DNA from: Rhizobium sp. AC27/96
GTDB lineage: Bacteria; Pseudomonadota; Alphaproteobacteria; Rhizobiales; Rhizobiaceae
Assembly (NCBI RefSeq): GCF_001692325.1
Contig: NZ_LXKN01000073.1
Coordinates: 185,683-249,682, forward strand
Length of the DNA stretch: 64,000 nucleotides
Direction of reading: 5' to 3'
Shown: one piece after another, positions 16,907 to 25,340 of the stretch
Layout of the letters: every line of letters begins with the position of its first letter
Numbering within the stretch: the stretch's first letter is position 1
Made by a program: the position numbers and the translations under genes
Notes under the pieces: generated by a model
Databases searched by the model: none
What the model was told of the DNA's origin: nothing
Seen by the model: the letters and a program-made list of their open reading frames with translations, nothing else

Positions 16907-17520
16907 GCCGCAAGCTGGGCGAGACGCCCTTCATAAGCCCGACGGCCAGCGTCAACAATTCGACGCTCGGCCGCTATACCGAAGTGTCCGACCGCTGCCG
17001 CATCGATGAAGTCGAGATCGGCGACTATTCCTACATCATGCAGGACGGCGCGGTCTGGTGCGCAACCATCGGCAAGTTCGTCAACATCGCCGCTGCCGTG
17101 CGCATCAACGCCACCAACCACCCGACTTGGCGGGCGACGCTGCACCATTTCACCTATCGCGCCGCCGACTACTGGCCGGATGCCGATATGGAAACCGACT
17201 TCTTCAGCTGGCGCCGCGAGAACCGTGTCGTCATTGGCCATGACGTCTGGATCGGCCACGGGGCGACGGTGCTTCCGGGTGTCACGGTCGGCAACGGGGC
17301 CGTCATCGGCGCGGGCGCCGTCGTCTCCAAGGATGTTGCACCCTATGCGATCGTCGGCGGCGTACCCGCCAAGCTGATCCGCGAACGCTTCACCGCCGAG
17401 GTCGGCGCGCGCATGGACAAGCTTGCCTGGTGGGATTGGGAACACGACCGGCTGCGCACGGCGCTCGCAGATTTCCGCGCGCTTTCGGCAGAGGATTTTC
17501 TGGATCGCTACGACGCCTGA
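16903..17520 (+). CDS. Phosphonate-locus hexapeptide-repeat acyltransferase
   Basis: This is a left-handed beta-helix acetyltransferase of the XAT type, 205 residues. Hexapeptide repeats run from SPTASVNNSTLGRYTEVS to IGDYSYIMQDGAVW and again in VIGHDVWIGHGATVLPGVTVGNGAVIGAGAVV, ending with the KDVAPYAIVGGVPAKLIR signature. The catalytic His is expected in ATNHPTW. It belongs to the transferase family found inside many phn operons (also called DapH/PhnO-position proteins). It may acetylate aminoalkylphosphonates, as the unrelated GNAT enzyme PhnO does in E. coli, but this is inference. ATG overlaps the phnL stop. Confidence 0.88.
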   Translation: MSRKLGETPFISPTASVNNSTLGRYTEVSDRCRIDEVEIGDYSYIMQDGAVWCATIGKFVNIAAAVRINATNHPTWRATLHHFTYRAADYWPDADMETDFFSWRRENRVVIGHDVWIGHGATVLPGVTVGNGAVIGAGAVVSKDVAPYAIVGGVPAKLIRERFTAEVGARMDKLAWWDWEHDRLRTALADFRALSAEDFLDRYDA

Positions 17521-17613
17521 GGACGGTTTTCGCCCAAACCGGACTTGCACGGGGCCGACGGGCGTTTCAGCCTTAGTCGATCTGTCGAGCCCGAGTTTAG
17601 GGGAGGCCTCTTC

Positions 17614-18168
17614 ATGGCAAAGCAGTTTTCCAGCATCGACGACCGGCTGCGCGATTTCATCGCGCGGCAACACATCTTCTTCACGGCATCCGCGGCCGCT
17701 AATTCGCGGGTCAATGTCTCGCCGCGCGAGACGCTATGCCTGCGCATCATCTCACCGAATACCGCCATCTATCTCGACCGCACCGGCAGCGGCAACGAAA
17801 CCTCCGCCCATATGAAGGCCGATGGCCGGCTGACCATCATGTTCTGCGCGATGCAGGGGCCGCCGATGATCCTGCGCCTCTATGGCCGTGGCAGGATCAT
17901 CCATCGACCATCCCCCGAATACCGCGAATTGCTGCACGCACATTATGCCGGAGACGAGCCGCTTGGCGCGCGGCAGATCGTGTGGCTGGACATCGATCTC
18001 GTGCAGACGTCCTGCGGTTTCGGCGTGCCGCTCTTTTCCTATGAAGGCGAAAGACCGAGCCTTGATCAATGGGCCAAAGCCAAAGGTCCTGATGGTATTG
18101 AGGAATACCGGCGCGAGAAGAATCTCCTCAGTATGGATGGTTTGCCGACGGGCTTATTTGACGGCTAA
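17614..18168 (+). CDS. Pyridoxamine 5'-phosphate oxidase-fold flavin-binding protein
   Basis: This is a split-barrel (PPOX-like) protein of 184 residues. The pattern FFTASAAANSRVNVSPRE, IYLDRTGSGNETSAHMKADGRLTIMFCAM and ILRLYGRGRII matches the FMN-binding domain of the family; the C-terminal EYRREKNLLSMDGLPTG segment is typical of the long bacterial subgroup. ATG 17614 has GGGAGG upstream. It sits between the C-P lyase operon (93-nt gap) and the phnC promoter. No phosphonate role is known to me; it may simply be a passenger. Confidence 0.8.
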   Translation: MAKQFSSIDDRLRDFIARQHIFFTASAAANSRVNVSPRETLCLRIISPNTAIYLDRTGSGNETSAHMKADGRLTIMFCAMQGPPMILRLYGRGRIIHRPSPEYRELLHAHYAGDEPLGARQIVWLDIDLVQTSCGFGVPLFSYEGERPSLDQWAKAKGPDGIEEYRREKNLLSMDGLPTGLFDG

Positions 18169-18215
18169 AGACAAGCAAAGCTCTCAGCCGGCTAATATTG
18201 CAAAATCGGCGAGAA

Positions 18216-18259
18216 TTGTAACAGCACTTACATAAAACTGACATTGGAGCTTCATGAAG
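18216..18259 (+). promoter_or_regulatory. Pho-box-like array upstream of phnC
   Basis: Four 11-nt units lie in tandem: TTGTAACAGCA, CTTACATAAAA, CTGACATTGGA, GCTTCATGAAG. The middle pair, CTTACATAAAACTGACAT (18227-18244), has the 7-4-7 spacing of a PhoB box. ACTAAT at 18264-18269 is a possible -10 about 10 nt past the last unit. phnC starts at 18392. PhoB control is inferred from sequence similarity to the consensus and from gene function. Confidence 0.7.
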
Positions 18260-18391
18260 CGGGACTAATCGGTTGCCTTGTGGTTGGCGCCAATCCCCTC
18301 GAAACTCCTTTCGAGGCAGGGTCATGCGCCCATTCTTAGCACCGGTACCGCTGAAATTTTTGCAGCCCGGCAGCCGCGAAAGGGAAGCACT

Positions 18392-19246
18392 ATGTTCGAA
18401 CTCAGGAACGTCTCGCGCCGGTTTGGCAACAAGCTCGCTGTCGATTCCGTGACTTTGGACATTCCGCAAGGACAGATGGTCGGCGTCATCGGCCGCTCCG
18501 GCGCCGGCAAGTCGACCCTGCTGCGCATGATCAACCGTCTGGCCGATCCGAGCTCCGGCTCCATCCACTTCTCCGGCGTCGAGGTTTCGAAGCTCCGGGG
18601 CCGCGCGCTGCGCAGTTGGCAGCGCGACTGCGCCATGATCTTCCAGCAGTTCAACCTGGTGCCGCGCCTCGACGTGCTGACCAACGTCATGCTCGGCCGC
18701 CTCAACCAGCGCTCGACCATCATGAGCCTTCTGTCCGTCTTCACCCGCGAAGAGCGCATCGAAGCCATCGCCGCGCTGGAACGCCTCGGTATCGAGCAGA
18801 CGGCACTGCAAATGGCCGGCACGCTTTCCGGCGGCCAGCAGCAGCGCGTCGCCATCTGCCGCGCCTTGATGCAGCAACCGAAAATGATGCTCGCCGACGA
18901 GCCGATCGCCTCGCTCGATCCGCTCAATGCCAAGATCGTCATGGACGCGTTGCGCGACATCAACGAGCGCGAGGGCATCACCGTCATCACCAACCTGCAT
19001 ACGTTGGATACGGCCCGCAACTATTGCGAACGCATCATCGGCATGGCGGCCGGCAAAGTCGTCTTCGACGGCAAGGCATCCGAACTGACGGCGGCGGCCG
19101 TCAAGGAAATCTACGGCACCGACAAGGATGGTGCCGGGATCGACGAAACCATGACGTCGACATCAATCAATTTAGCCGATCCGGCCGCACAGGCAGCGGC
19201 CATCGAATCTGCCGGCCCGCAACCGCTGGCACTGGCCGGTCTCTGA
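18392..19246 (+). CDS. phnC: Phosphonate ABC transporter ATP-binding protein
   Basis: This ATPase energises phosphonate import. It is 284 residues from ATG 18392 (AGGGAAG upstream). The opening MFELRNVSRRFGNKLAVDSV, Walker A GRSGAGKST near residue 36, the signature LSGGQQQRVAICRALMQQPKMMLADEPIASLD and the GITVITNLHTLDTARNYC block are typical of PhnC. The tail after residue 250 is Ala-rich and extra compared with E. coli. An open frame to 18278 exists but overlaps the leader. First gene of phnCDE1E2. Confidence 0.94.
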   Translation: MFELRNVSRRFGNKLAVDSVTLDIPQGQMVGVIGRSGAGKSTLLRMINRLADPSSGSIHFSGVEVSKLRGRALRSWQRDCAMIFQQFNLVPRLDVLTNVMLGRLNQRSTIMSLLSVFTREERIEAIAALERLGIEQTALQMAGTLSGGQQQRVAICRALMQQPKMMLADEPIASLDPLNAKIVMDALRDINEREGITVITNLHTLDTARNYCERIIGMAAGKVVFDGKASELTAAAVKEIYGTDKDGAGIDETMTSTSINLADPAAQAAAIESAGPQPLALAGL

Positions 19247-19335
19247 GAGGGACCGGGATCGAGAGCCCGCGTCAAGGGCACATTCTTCTAGACCGAACGT
19301 ATCCGGGGACACCGGTTAATCAGGAGACGAACCCA

Positions 19336-20241
19336 ATGTTGAAGAAGACTCTTCTCGCAGCTACGGCGCTTCTCGCGCTCGCTGGCGGCGCCGCAGCTCA
19401 AGACCTCAAGGAATTCCGCGTTGGTATTCTCGGTGGCGAAAACGAAGCCGACCGTCTGCGCAACTACGCCTGCCTCGCCGACCACCTGAAGAAGGAATTC
19501 GGCTTCGAGAAGGTATCGCTGTTCCCGGCCGCCGATTATGACGGCGTTATCCAGGGCCTGCTCGGCGGCACGCTCGACTTCGCAGAACTCGGCGCTTCCG
19601 GCTACGCAGCCGTTGCCATCAAGGACCCGAAGGCCGTTACCCCGATCCTGACGACCCAGCAGACCGATGGCTCGACCGGCTACTACTCGATCGGCCTCGC
19701 TCTGAAGTCCTCCGGCATCAAGACCATCATGGACGCCAAGGGCAAGAAGCTCGGCTACGCCGATCCGGACTCCACCTCGGGCTACCTCGTTCCGCTCACG
19801 CAGATCCCGAAGACCACCGGCGTTCCGAACGACAAGTTCTTCGCCTCGACCCAGTTCAACGGCGGTCATGAAAACAACCTGCTCGCCGCTTACGACGGCA
19901 AGGTCGACGTTGCTGTCGACGACTCCTCGGGCGTTGGCGATTTCAAGGACGGCTTCACCTCCGGTACCTTCCGCAAGGAAGTCGACAAGGGTGCAGTCGA
20001 CCCGAACAAGCTCGTCGAAGTCTGGCGTTCGCCGCTGATCCCGAACGGCCCGCTGGTCGTCCGCAACGCTCTCGGCACCGAATGGCAGGCAAAGCTCTCG
20101 GACTTCTTCATGAAGCTCCCGACGGCTGACGCCAAGTGCTTCAACGCCATCGAAGGCGGCGACTTCAAGGGTTACGTCAAGGTTACCCCGGATTTCTACA
20201 ACGCCGTTATCGACGTTCGTAAAGCTGCCATCGGCGGTTGA
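19336..20241 (+). CDS. phnD: Phosphonate ABC transporter periplasmic binding protein
   Basis: This is the periplasmic receptor for phosphonates, phosphate esters or phosphite, 301 residues. The signal peptide is MLKKTLLAATALLALAGGAAA-QD. The mature protein begins LKEFRVGILGGENEADRLRNYACL, and carries FAELGASGYAAV, YYSIGLALKSSGIKT, FADPDSTSG-like YADPDSTSGYLVP and the VAVDDSSGVGDF region that line the ligand cleft. A strong terminator-like hairpin follows before phnE1, which should raise receptor levels over permease. Confidence 0.94.
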   Translation: MLKKTLLAATALLALAGGAAAQDLKEFRVGILGGENEADRLRNYACLADHLKKEFGFEKVSLFPAADYDGVIQGLLGGTLDFAELGASGYAAVAIKDPKAVTPILTTQQTDGSTGYYSIGLALKSSGIKTIMDAKGKKLGYADPDSTSGYLVPLTQIPKTTGVPNDKFFASTQFNGGHENNLLAAYDGKVDVAVDDSSGVGDFKDGFTSGTFRKEVDKGAVDPNKLVEVWRSPLIPNGPLVVRNALGTEWQAKLSDFFMKLPTADAKCFNAIEGGDFKGYVKVTPDFYNAVIDVRKAAIGG

Positions 20242-20258
20242 TCCGCATTCCAATGACT

Positions 20259-20284
20259 GGGCGGCCGGCAACGGCCGCCCTTTT
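20259..20284 (+). terminator. Intra-operon terminator between phnD and phnE1
   Basis: GGGCGGCCG (20259-20267) and CGGCCGCCC (20272-20280) form a perfect 9-bp stem with a GCAA tetraloop, followed at once by TTTT. It has the form of an intrinsic terminator, yet it stands inside phnCDE1E2, 17 nt after the phnD stop. Partial termination or 3' end protection of phnCD mRNA is likely. Confidence 0.75.
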
Positions 20285-20305
20285 GCTATCACAAGGGCAG
20301 AATTC

Positions 20306-21286
20306 ATGACGATTGCCGATACGCAGCTAAAGATGCAAACGGTGCCGCAGAGCGCCAAGGATATCGGTGACGCCTGGAGCAAGATGGTCGCCCGCCGCCG
20401 CCTCTATACCGGCATCGGCCTGCTCATCCTGTTCATCGCCTTCGTCAGTTCCGTCCGCTTTGCCGATGAAAGCAATGCCGGGCATTTCTTCGACCGCCTG
20501 CCGCATCTCTTCGATTTCCTGAGCTGGCTCATCCCCAAGGATTGGGCCGATGTCTATCGGGCACTGTTCGACCTGCCGAGCCCCAACGGGGCAAACGGCG
20601 TCGGCGGCGAGGAATTCAACTTCCCGCTCGGCCGCGTCTATGTCTGGGGCGATTTCTATATTCCCGAATATTTCGAGCTGATGATCATCACGATCAACGT
20701 GGCGCTGGTGTCGACCATCGTCGGCTTCATCTTCGCAGTCCCCTTGAGCTTCTTTGCCGCGCGCAACCTGTCGCCATCCCATCCAGTCCGCCTGGTGACG
20801 AAGCGCATCATGGAACTCCTGCGCGCCTTCCCGGAAATCGTCATTGCCGGCCTGTTTTCGGCGATCCTGTCGATCGGCCCGATCGCCGCGATCATCGCCG
20901 TCGGCCTGCACACGATCGGCGCGCTCGGCAAGCTATTCTACGAAGTGGTCGAGAATGTCGACATGAAACCCGACGAGGGCATGCGCGCCGTCGGCGCGAG
21001 CTGGACCGAGCGCGTCCGCTTCGCCGCCCTGCCGCAGGTCCTGCCGAACTTCATGTCCTATGCGCTCTTGCGCCTCGAGATCAACGTTCGCGCCTCCACC
21101 ATCATCGGCGCCGTCGGCGGCGGCGGCATCGGCGAGGAGCTGAAGCTCTCGATTTCGCGCGGCTTCGGCGCCAAGACGGTGGCGCTCGTGCTGCTGCTCT
21201 TCGTGACCATCATCGCCGTCGACCAGTTTTCCGCATGGCTCCGCCGCCGCCTCGTCGGCGAGCATGCCTTTCTTTTGCAGCATTGA
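20306..21286 (+). CDS. phnE: Phosphonate ABC transporter permease PhnE (first)
   Basis: This is an inner-membrane permease of 326 residues. Helices are visible at about 33-50 and from 125 onward; the permease signature region is EVVENVDMKPDEGMRAVGASWTERVRFAALPQVLPNFMSYALLRLEINVR, followed by the GAVGGGGIGEELK motif typical of PhnE. It pairs with the second permease 8 nt downstream, probably as a heterodimer. Confidence 0.93.
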   Translation: MTIADTQLKMQTVPQSAKDIGDAWSKMVARRRLYTGIGLLILFIAFVSSVRFADESNAGHFFDRLPHLFDFLSWLIPKDWADVYRALFDLPSPNGANGVGGEEFNFPLGRVYVWGDFYIPEYFELMIITINVALVSTIVGFIFAVPLSFFAARNLSPSHPVRLVTKRIMELLRAFPEIVIAGLFSAILSIGPIAAIIAVGLHTIGALGKLFYEVVENVDMKPDEGMRAVGASWTERVRFAALPQVLPNFMSYALLRLEINVRASTIIGAVGGGGIGEELKLSISRGFGAKTVALVLLLFVTIIAVDQFSAWLRRRLVGEHAFLLQH

Positions 21287-21294
21287 GGTTGACC

Positions 21295-22641
21295 ATGTCC
21301 GTCATCGACGCCGGCCGTATGCAGGAAATCGAAGCGCGCTATCCGGAGGTCCTTCACCGGTCTTTCCGCCAGCGCTTCGGCGCGCTGATGATGTTCATCG
21401 GCGTCATCCTTTATGGCTTCTATGCCGTCTGGTTCTTCGATCTGCCGAAAGTCATCGCCGAGGCGCATTGGGAGCGCGTCGGCATCTATCTCAGCGAATG
21501 GATCAGCTATGACGTGCAGCCGGAATTCCGCATCTCCGGCGACAAGATCAGCATCAAATATCCGCGCTTCTCGCCGCTGGGCGACAATCCAAACCCCGAC
21601 TGGGTGAAGACGAACCCCGATGGCAGCATGACGGTTTCCGTCAGCGGTACGAGCCGCACGGTCACGATCACCAAGACGCAGGCTATCGTGACGGCGCATG
21701 GCATCACCATCCCGATCGATGTTACCGGCGATACACCGAAGCTTGTCGGCTCTGAGCCTGTTCCCGCCTGGATGACGGTCTATGACGACAATATCCTGGT
21801 CAATCTTGGCTTTGCCGGCGACGCCAGCATTTCCTCTGATCGCGTGAAGATCCGCAAGCGCTTCATCGGCTGGGCGAATTTCGTCTTCGACACGCATTCG
21901 CCCTTCTTCGACAAGCCGGCGAGCGAGGTCCTCGGCCTGATCGTTTCCGGACCGAGGCTGGACCCCGCGCAATCCAATCTGTCGCTGGCCTTCGACAATA
22001 TCTGGAACAACGGCGCCTGGCAGCACGGCGATGTCTGGACCAAGCTGTTCCAGACCATCGTCATGGCTTTCCTCGGCACGCTGCTCGGCTCGCTCGCGGC
22101 CTTCCCGCTCGCCTTCCTAGCGGCCCGCAACATCACGCCGAACCGGCTGCTCAATCAGGTGCTGAAGCGTTCCTTCGACTTCCTGCGCTCGGTCGACATG
22201 CTGATCTGGGCGCTGTTCCTGACCCGCGCCTTCGGCCCCGGACCGCTCGCCGGCAGCGGCGCGATCTTCCTCACGGAGACCGGCACGCTCGGCAAACTCT
22301 ATTCCGAAGGCCTTGAGAACATCGACAACAAGCCGCGCGAAGGCGTGAAATCCACCGGCTCGTCGACGATCCTGGTGCATCGCTACGGCATCATGCCGCA
22401 GATCGTGCCCGTCATCGTCAGCCAGACGCTCTATCAGTGGGAATCCAACGTGCGCGGCGCGACCATCATAGGCGCAGTCGGCGCGGGCGGTATCGGCCTT
22501 AAACTCTGGGAAGCGATGCGCACCAATGCCAACTGGGAAAACGTCGCCTACATGGTGCTGCTGATCCTGCTGGTGGTCTTCCTGTTCGACGCCGCATCCA
22601 ATGCCCTGCGCTCCCGCCTGATGGGCACGCGGGTTAAATAA
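21295..22641 (+). CDS. phnE: Phosphonate ABC transporter permease PhnE (second, long)
   Basis: This second PhnE permease has 448 residues, about 120 longer than the first. One helix at about 25-45 is followed by a large hydrophilic stretch (about 55-260), and then the permease domain with SEGLENIDNKPREGVKSTGSSTILVHRYGIMPQIVPV and GAVGAGGIGLKLW. The long insert contains beta-rich, Thr-rich sequence (SVSGTSRTVTITKTQ) that would face the periplasm. ATG 21295 follows GAGGTTGACC. Two-permease phn importers are common in rhizobia. Confidence 0.9.
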   Translation: MSVIDAGRMQEIEARYPEVLHRSFRQRFGALMMFIGVILYGFYAVWFFDLPKVIAEAHWERVGIYLSEWISYDVQPEFRISGDKISIKYPRFSPLGDNPNPDWVKTNPDGSMTVSVSGTSRTVTITKTQAIVTAHGITIPIDVTGDTPKLVGSEPVPAWMTVYDDNILVNLGFAGDASISSDRVKIRKRFIGWANFVFDTHSPFFDKPASEVLGLIVSGPRLDPAQSNLSLAFDNIWNNGAWQHGDVWTKLFQTIVMAFLGTLLGSLAAFPLAFLAARNITPNRLLNQVLKRSFDFLRSVDMLIWALFLTRAFGPGPLAGSGAIFLTETGTLGKLYSEGLENIDNKPREGVKSTGSSTILVHRYGIMPQIVPVIVSQTLYQWESNVRGATIIGAVGAGGIGLKLWEAMRTNANWENVAYMVLLILLVVFLFDAASNALRSRLMGTRVK

Positions 22642-22830
22642 AAAACAGCGAGAAAAATCTCCAGAGATCATCATTTTGTCACGGGAATCCGGTAGCGCAG
22701 GCCCGGCAAGACCGTATCGGCCGAACCGGATTTAGCCGGATTCGCCCCGACGCTGCCTTGCTGCTCTTGCGGTTTGCGGCAAATCACCCAACAGTGTCTC
22801 GCGCAGCCGATTTTTCCAGGGAATACAGCC

Positions 22831-23517
22831 TTGCGCTATGCTCTTTATTTCACGCCGCCCAAAGACGATCCTTTGACGTCACTCGCTGCTCGCTGGCTGG
22901 GTCGCGATGCATTTTCCAATGAGATTTTTTCCGACATGGCGATCGGCCCGGTACCGGACGGTCATGCCGAACTGACCGCCGATCCGCGCCGCTATGGCTT
23001 CCACGCCACGCTGAAGGCGCCTTTCGAGCTTGCGGCCTCGGTGAACGAACGCGACCTGCTCGAGGTTGCCGCCGATTTCGCTGCGCATACCAAGGCATTC
23101 GTCATTCCGGAACTGGTGCTTGGCCAGCTCGGTCACTTCTTCGCCCTCGTACCGGGTTCGCTCTACCAGCCGCTACAGGATTTCGCCTCGAACGTCGTGA
23201 AGAGCTTCGAACCGTTCCGCGCGCCGCTTTCGCAATATGACATCGCCCGCCGCAACCCGGAGGAGATGACCGAACCGCATCGCGCCAATCTGCTGCGCTG
23301 GGGCTATCCCTACGTCAACGACGAGTTCCGCTTCCATATGACATTGACGGGGCGCGTCCCAGCCGAGCGCCAGGCTGAAATGCACGGGGTTCTGCGTCAG
23401 CGTTTCGCCGACCATACCGGCAAGCCGCTCAACATTTCCGGCCTCGCCATCTTCGTCGAAGAAGAGCGTGGGGCACCCTTTACCGTCCGTTCCTGGCTGC
23501 CGCTTGCCGACGCCTAA
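22831..23517 (+). CDS. Phosphonate-locus 2H-phosphoesterase-like protein (DUF1045 type)
   Basis: This 228-residue protein is read from TTG 22831 (AGGGAA upstream), giving MRYALYFTPPKDDPLT. It carries two H-x-T motifs about 115 residues apart: GFHATLKAPF and FRFHMTLTGRV. These define the 2H phosphoesterase superfamily (LigT-like, acting on cyclic phosphates). The family is known mainly as a marker of phosphonate operons. It lies 16 nt before phnM. As phnP is not in the window, a role on the cyclic ribose phosphate made by PhnJ is an attractive inference. Confidence 0.83.
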   Translation: MRYALYFTPPKDDPLTSLAARWLGRDAFSNEIFSDMAIGPVPDGHAELTADPRRYGFHATLKAPFELAASVNERDLLEVAADFAAHTKAFVIPELVLGQLGHFFALVPGSLYQPLQDFASNVVKSFEPFRAPLSQYDIARRNPEEMTEPHRANLLRWGYPYVNDEFRFHMTLTGRVPAERQAEMHGVLRQRFADHTGKPLNISGLAIFVEEERGAPFTVRSWLPLADA

Positions 23518-23533
23518 TCATGAAAGACCTGAC

Positions 23534-24673
23534 ATGACCAAAGAAACCGTCCTCTCCAATGCCCGTATCGTCCTCGAAGACAAGATCGTCGAAGGCTCGG
23601 TGCTGATCCGCGACGGACGCATTGCCGGCATCTCCGAAGGCAAGTCCGAGATCGGCGAGGATTTCGAGGGCGATTTTCTGATCCCCGGTCTGGTCGAGCT
23701 GCATACTGACCATCTGGAATCCCACTATTCGCCGCGTCCGGGCGTGCGCTGGAACAAGACGGCAGCCATTCAGGCGCATGACGCCCAGATCGTCACCTCA
23801 GGCATCACGACAGTATTCGATTGCCTGCGCATGGGTTCGGACGAAGACGGCGGTTTCGAAAAGGGCGAGATGCGCGATATGGCAGACGCCATTCAGGCGG
23901 CCCAGCGCGAAGACCGGCTGCGCGCCGACCACCTCATCCACCTGCGCTGCGAGGTCTCCTCCGACAACGTGCTCGACCACTTCCACGACTTCGAGAAAGA
24001 CGCCTATGTCCGGCTCGTCTCGCTGATGGACCATGCGCCCGGCCAGCGTCAGTTCCAGACCATGGATCAATACATTTTCTACTATCAGAAGAAGCGCGGC
24101 CTCAGCGACGAGGTCTTTGCCCGTTTCGTCGCCAAGCGCCAGGAAGAATCGGCCAAATATGCCAAGCCGCACCGCGATGCGATCTCCAAGGTCTGCTCCG
24201 AGCGCGGCATCACCATTGCCAGCCATGACGACGCGACGCTTGCCCATGTCGACGAAGCCGTCGCCTATGGCGTCCGCCTGGCGGAATTCCCGACCAGCAT
24301 CGATGCCGCCAAGGCATCGCATGGCGCCGGCATGAGCGTGCTGATGGGCGCCCCGAACATCGTGCGAGGGATGTCGCACTCCGGCAATATCGCCGCCCGC
24401 GATCTGGCCGAACTCGGCGTGCTGGACGTACTCTCCTCCGATTATGTGCCGCTCAGCCTGCTGCATGCCCCATTCATCCTCGCCGACGAAGTCGAGGGAA
24501 TCTCGCTGCCGCAGGCCATCGCCATGGTCACGGCAACACCCGCAAGAACGGTGAGCCTGAACGATCGCGGCCGCATCGCCGAGGGCCTGCGCGCCGATCT
24601 GGTTCGCGTTCGCCGCGATCATGGTGTGCCGGTCACGCGCGCGGTCTGGCGGGAAGGACGTCGAGTCGCATGA
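23534..24673 (+). CDS. phnM: Alpha-D-ribose 1-methylphosphonate 5-triphosphate diphosphatase PhnM
   Basis: PhnM is an amidohydrolase-superfamily enzyme that removes pyrophosphate from the ribosyl phosphonate triphosphate made by PhnGHIL. It is 379 residues. The metal-site motif LVELHTDHLESHYSPRPGV is near residue 55-70, and ITIASHDDATLAHVDEA, AHGAGMSVLMGAPN and LSSDYVPLSLLHA are typical of PhnM. The start is ATG 23534; the stop overlaps phnN by 4 nt. Confidence 0.95.
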   Translation: MTKETVLSNARIVLEDKIVEGSVLIRDGRIAGISEGKSEIGEDFEGDFLIPGLVELHTDHLESHYSPRPGVRWNKTAAIQAHDAQIVTSGITTVFDCLRMGSDEDGGFEKGEMRDMADAIQAAQREDRLRADHLIHLRCEVSSDNVLDHFHDFEKDAYVRLVSLMDHAPGQRQFQTMDQYIFYYQKKRGLSDEVFARFVAKRQEESAKYAKPHRDAISKVCSERGITIASHDDATLAHVDEAVAYGVRLAEFPTSIDAAKASHGAGMSVLMGAPNIVRGMSHSGNIAARDLAELGVLDVLSSDYVPLSLLHAPFILADEVEGISLPQAIAMVTATPARTVSLNDRGRIAEGLRADLVRVRRDHGVPVTRAVWREGRRVA

Positions 24674-25275
24674 GCGCGGACGCCAACATCAAGCCGGCTA
24701 ATGACGGCCTGCCGGATGCAGCCGCAGGCGTCATGGCCGTTGTCGTTGGCCCGAGCGGCGCCGGCAAGGATACGCTGATGAACCTCGCCGCCCGGCATTT
24801 CGCCGGCCGGCCGGATATCCACTTCGTCCGCCGCGTCATCACCCGCGATGGCGATGCCGGCAACGAGGACCACAGAAGCGTTTCCGACGCGGATTTCGAT
24901 GCCATGGAAAAGGCCGGCGCCTTTGCCGTTTCCTGGGAGGCACATGGGCTGAAATACGGCATTCCCGCCGATGTCTTCGATGAGCTTGCGCGCGGCAATC
25001 TGGTCATCGCCAACGGCTCGCGCTCGGCGTTACATCATTTCCAGGCCGCATTCCCGCGCCTGAAGATCATCAACATCACGGCTACGCGCGAAGTGCTTGC
25101 GGAACGGCTGATCGCACGCGGGCGCGAGAGCCGCGAAGATGTGCTCAAGCGCCTGGAACGCAGTGCGCTGACCGTTCAAGGCAGCTACGACGTGACCGAT
25201 ATAGACAACAGCGGCACACTCGAAGAGGCTGAACAGGCAATCATCTCGGCGCTGGAAACGTTGATCCGGAAATAG
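24670..25275 (+). CDS. phnN: Ribose 1,5-bisphosphokinase PhnN
   Basis: PhnN phosphorylates ribose 1,5-bisphosphate to PRPP, the last step linking C-P lyase products to nucleotide synthesis. It is 201 residues with a guanylate kinase-like P-loop, VVGPSGAGKDTLMN at about 19-32, then FVRRVITRDGDAGNEDHRSV and FAVSWEAHGLKYGIP substrate blocks and a C-terminal LAERLIARGRESREDV lid. The start overlaps phnM (ATGA). Last gene of the locus. Confidence 0.93.
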   Translation: MSADANIKPANDGLPDAAAGVMAVVVGPSGAGKDTLMNLAARHFAGRPDIHFVRRVITRDGDAGNEDHRSVSDADFDAMEKAGAFAVSWEAHGLKYGIPADVFDELARGNLVIANGSRSALHHFQAAFPRLKIINITATREVLAERLIARGRESREDVLKRLERSALTVQGSYDVTDIDNSGTLEEAEQAIISALETLIRK

Positions 25276-25340
25276 GCGTTTGTGTCACGCCCGGATCATC
25301 GCAGTGAATTCGTAGCTACGCTGGGTCGCGAACCTCTGCT

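Noticed and set aside
20542..21294. Upstream extension of the second phnE inside the first
   Set aside because: The first phnE is complete in another frame; the added sequence is Arg/Pro/His-rich.
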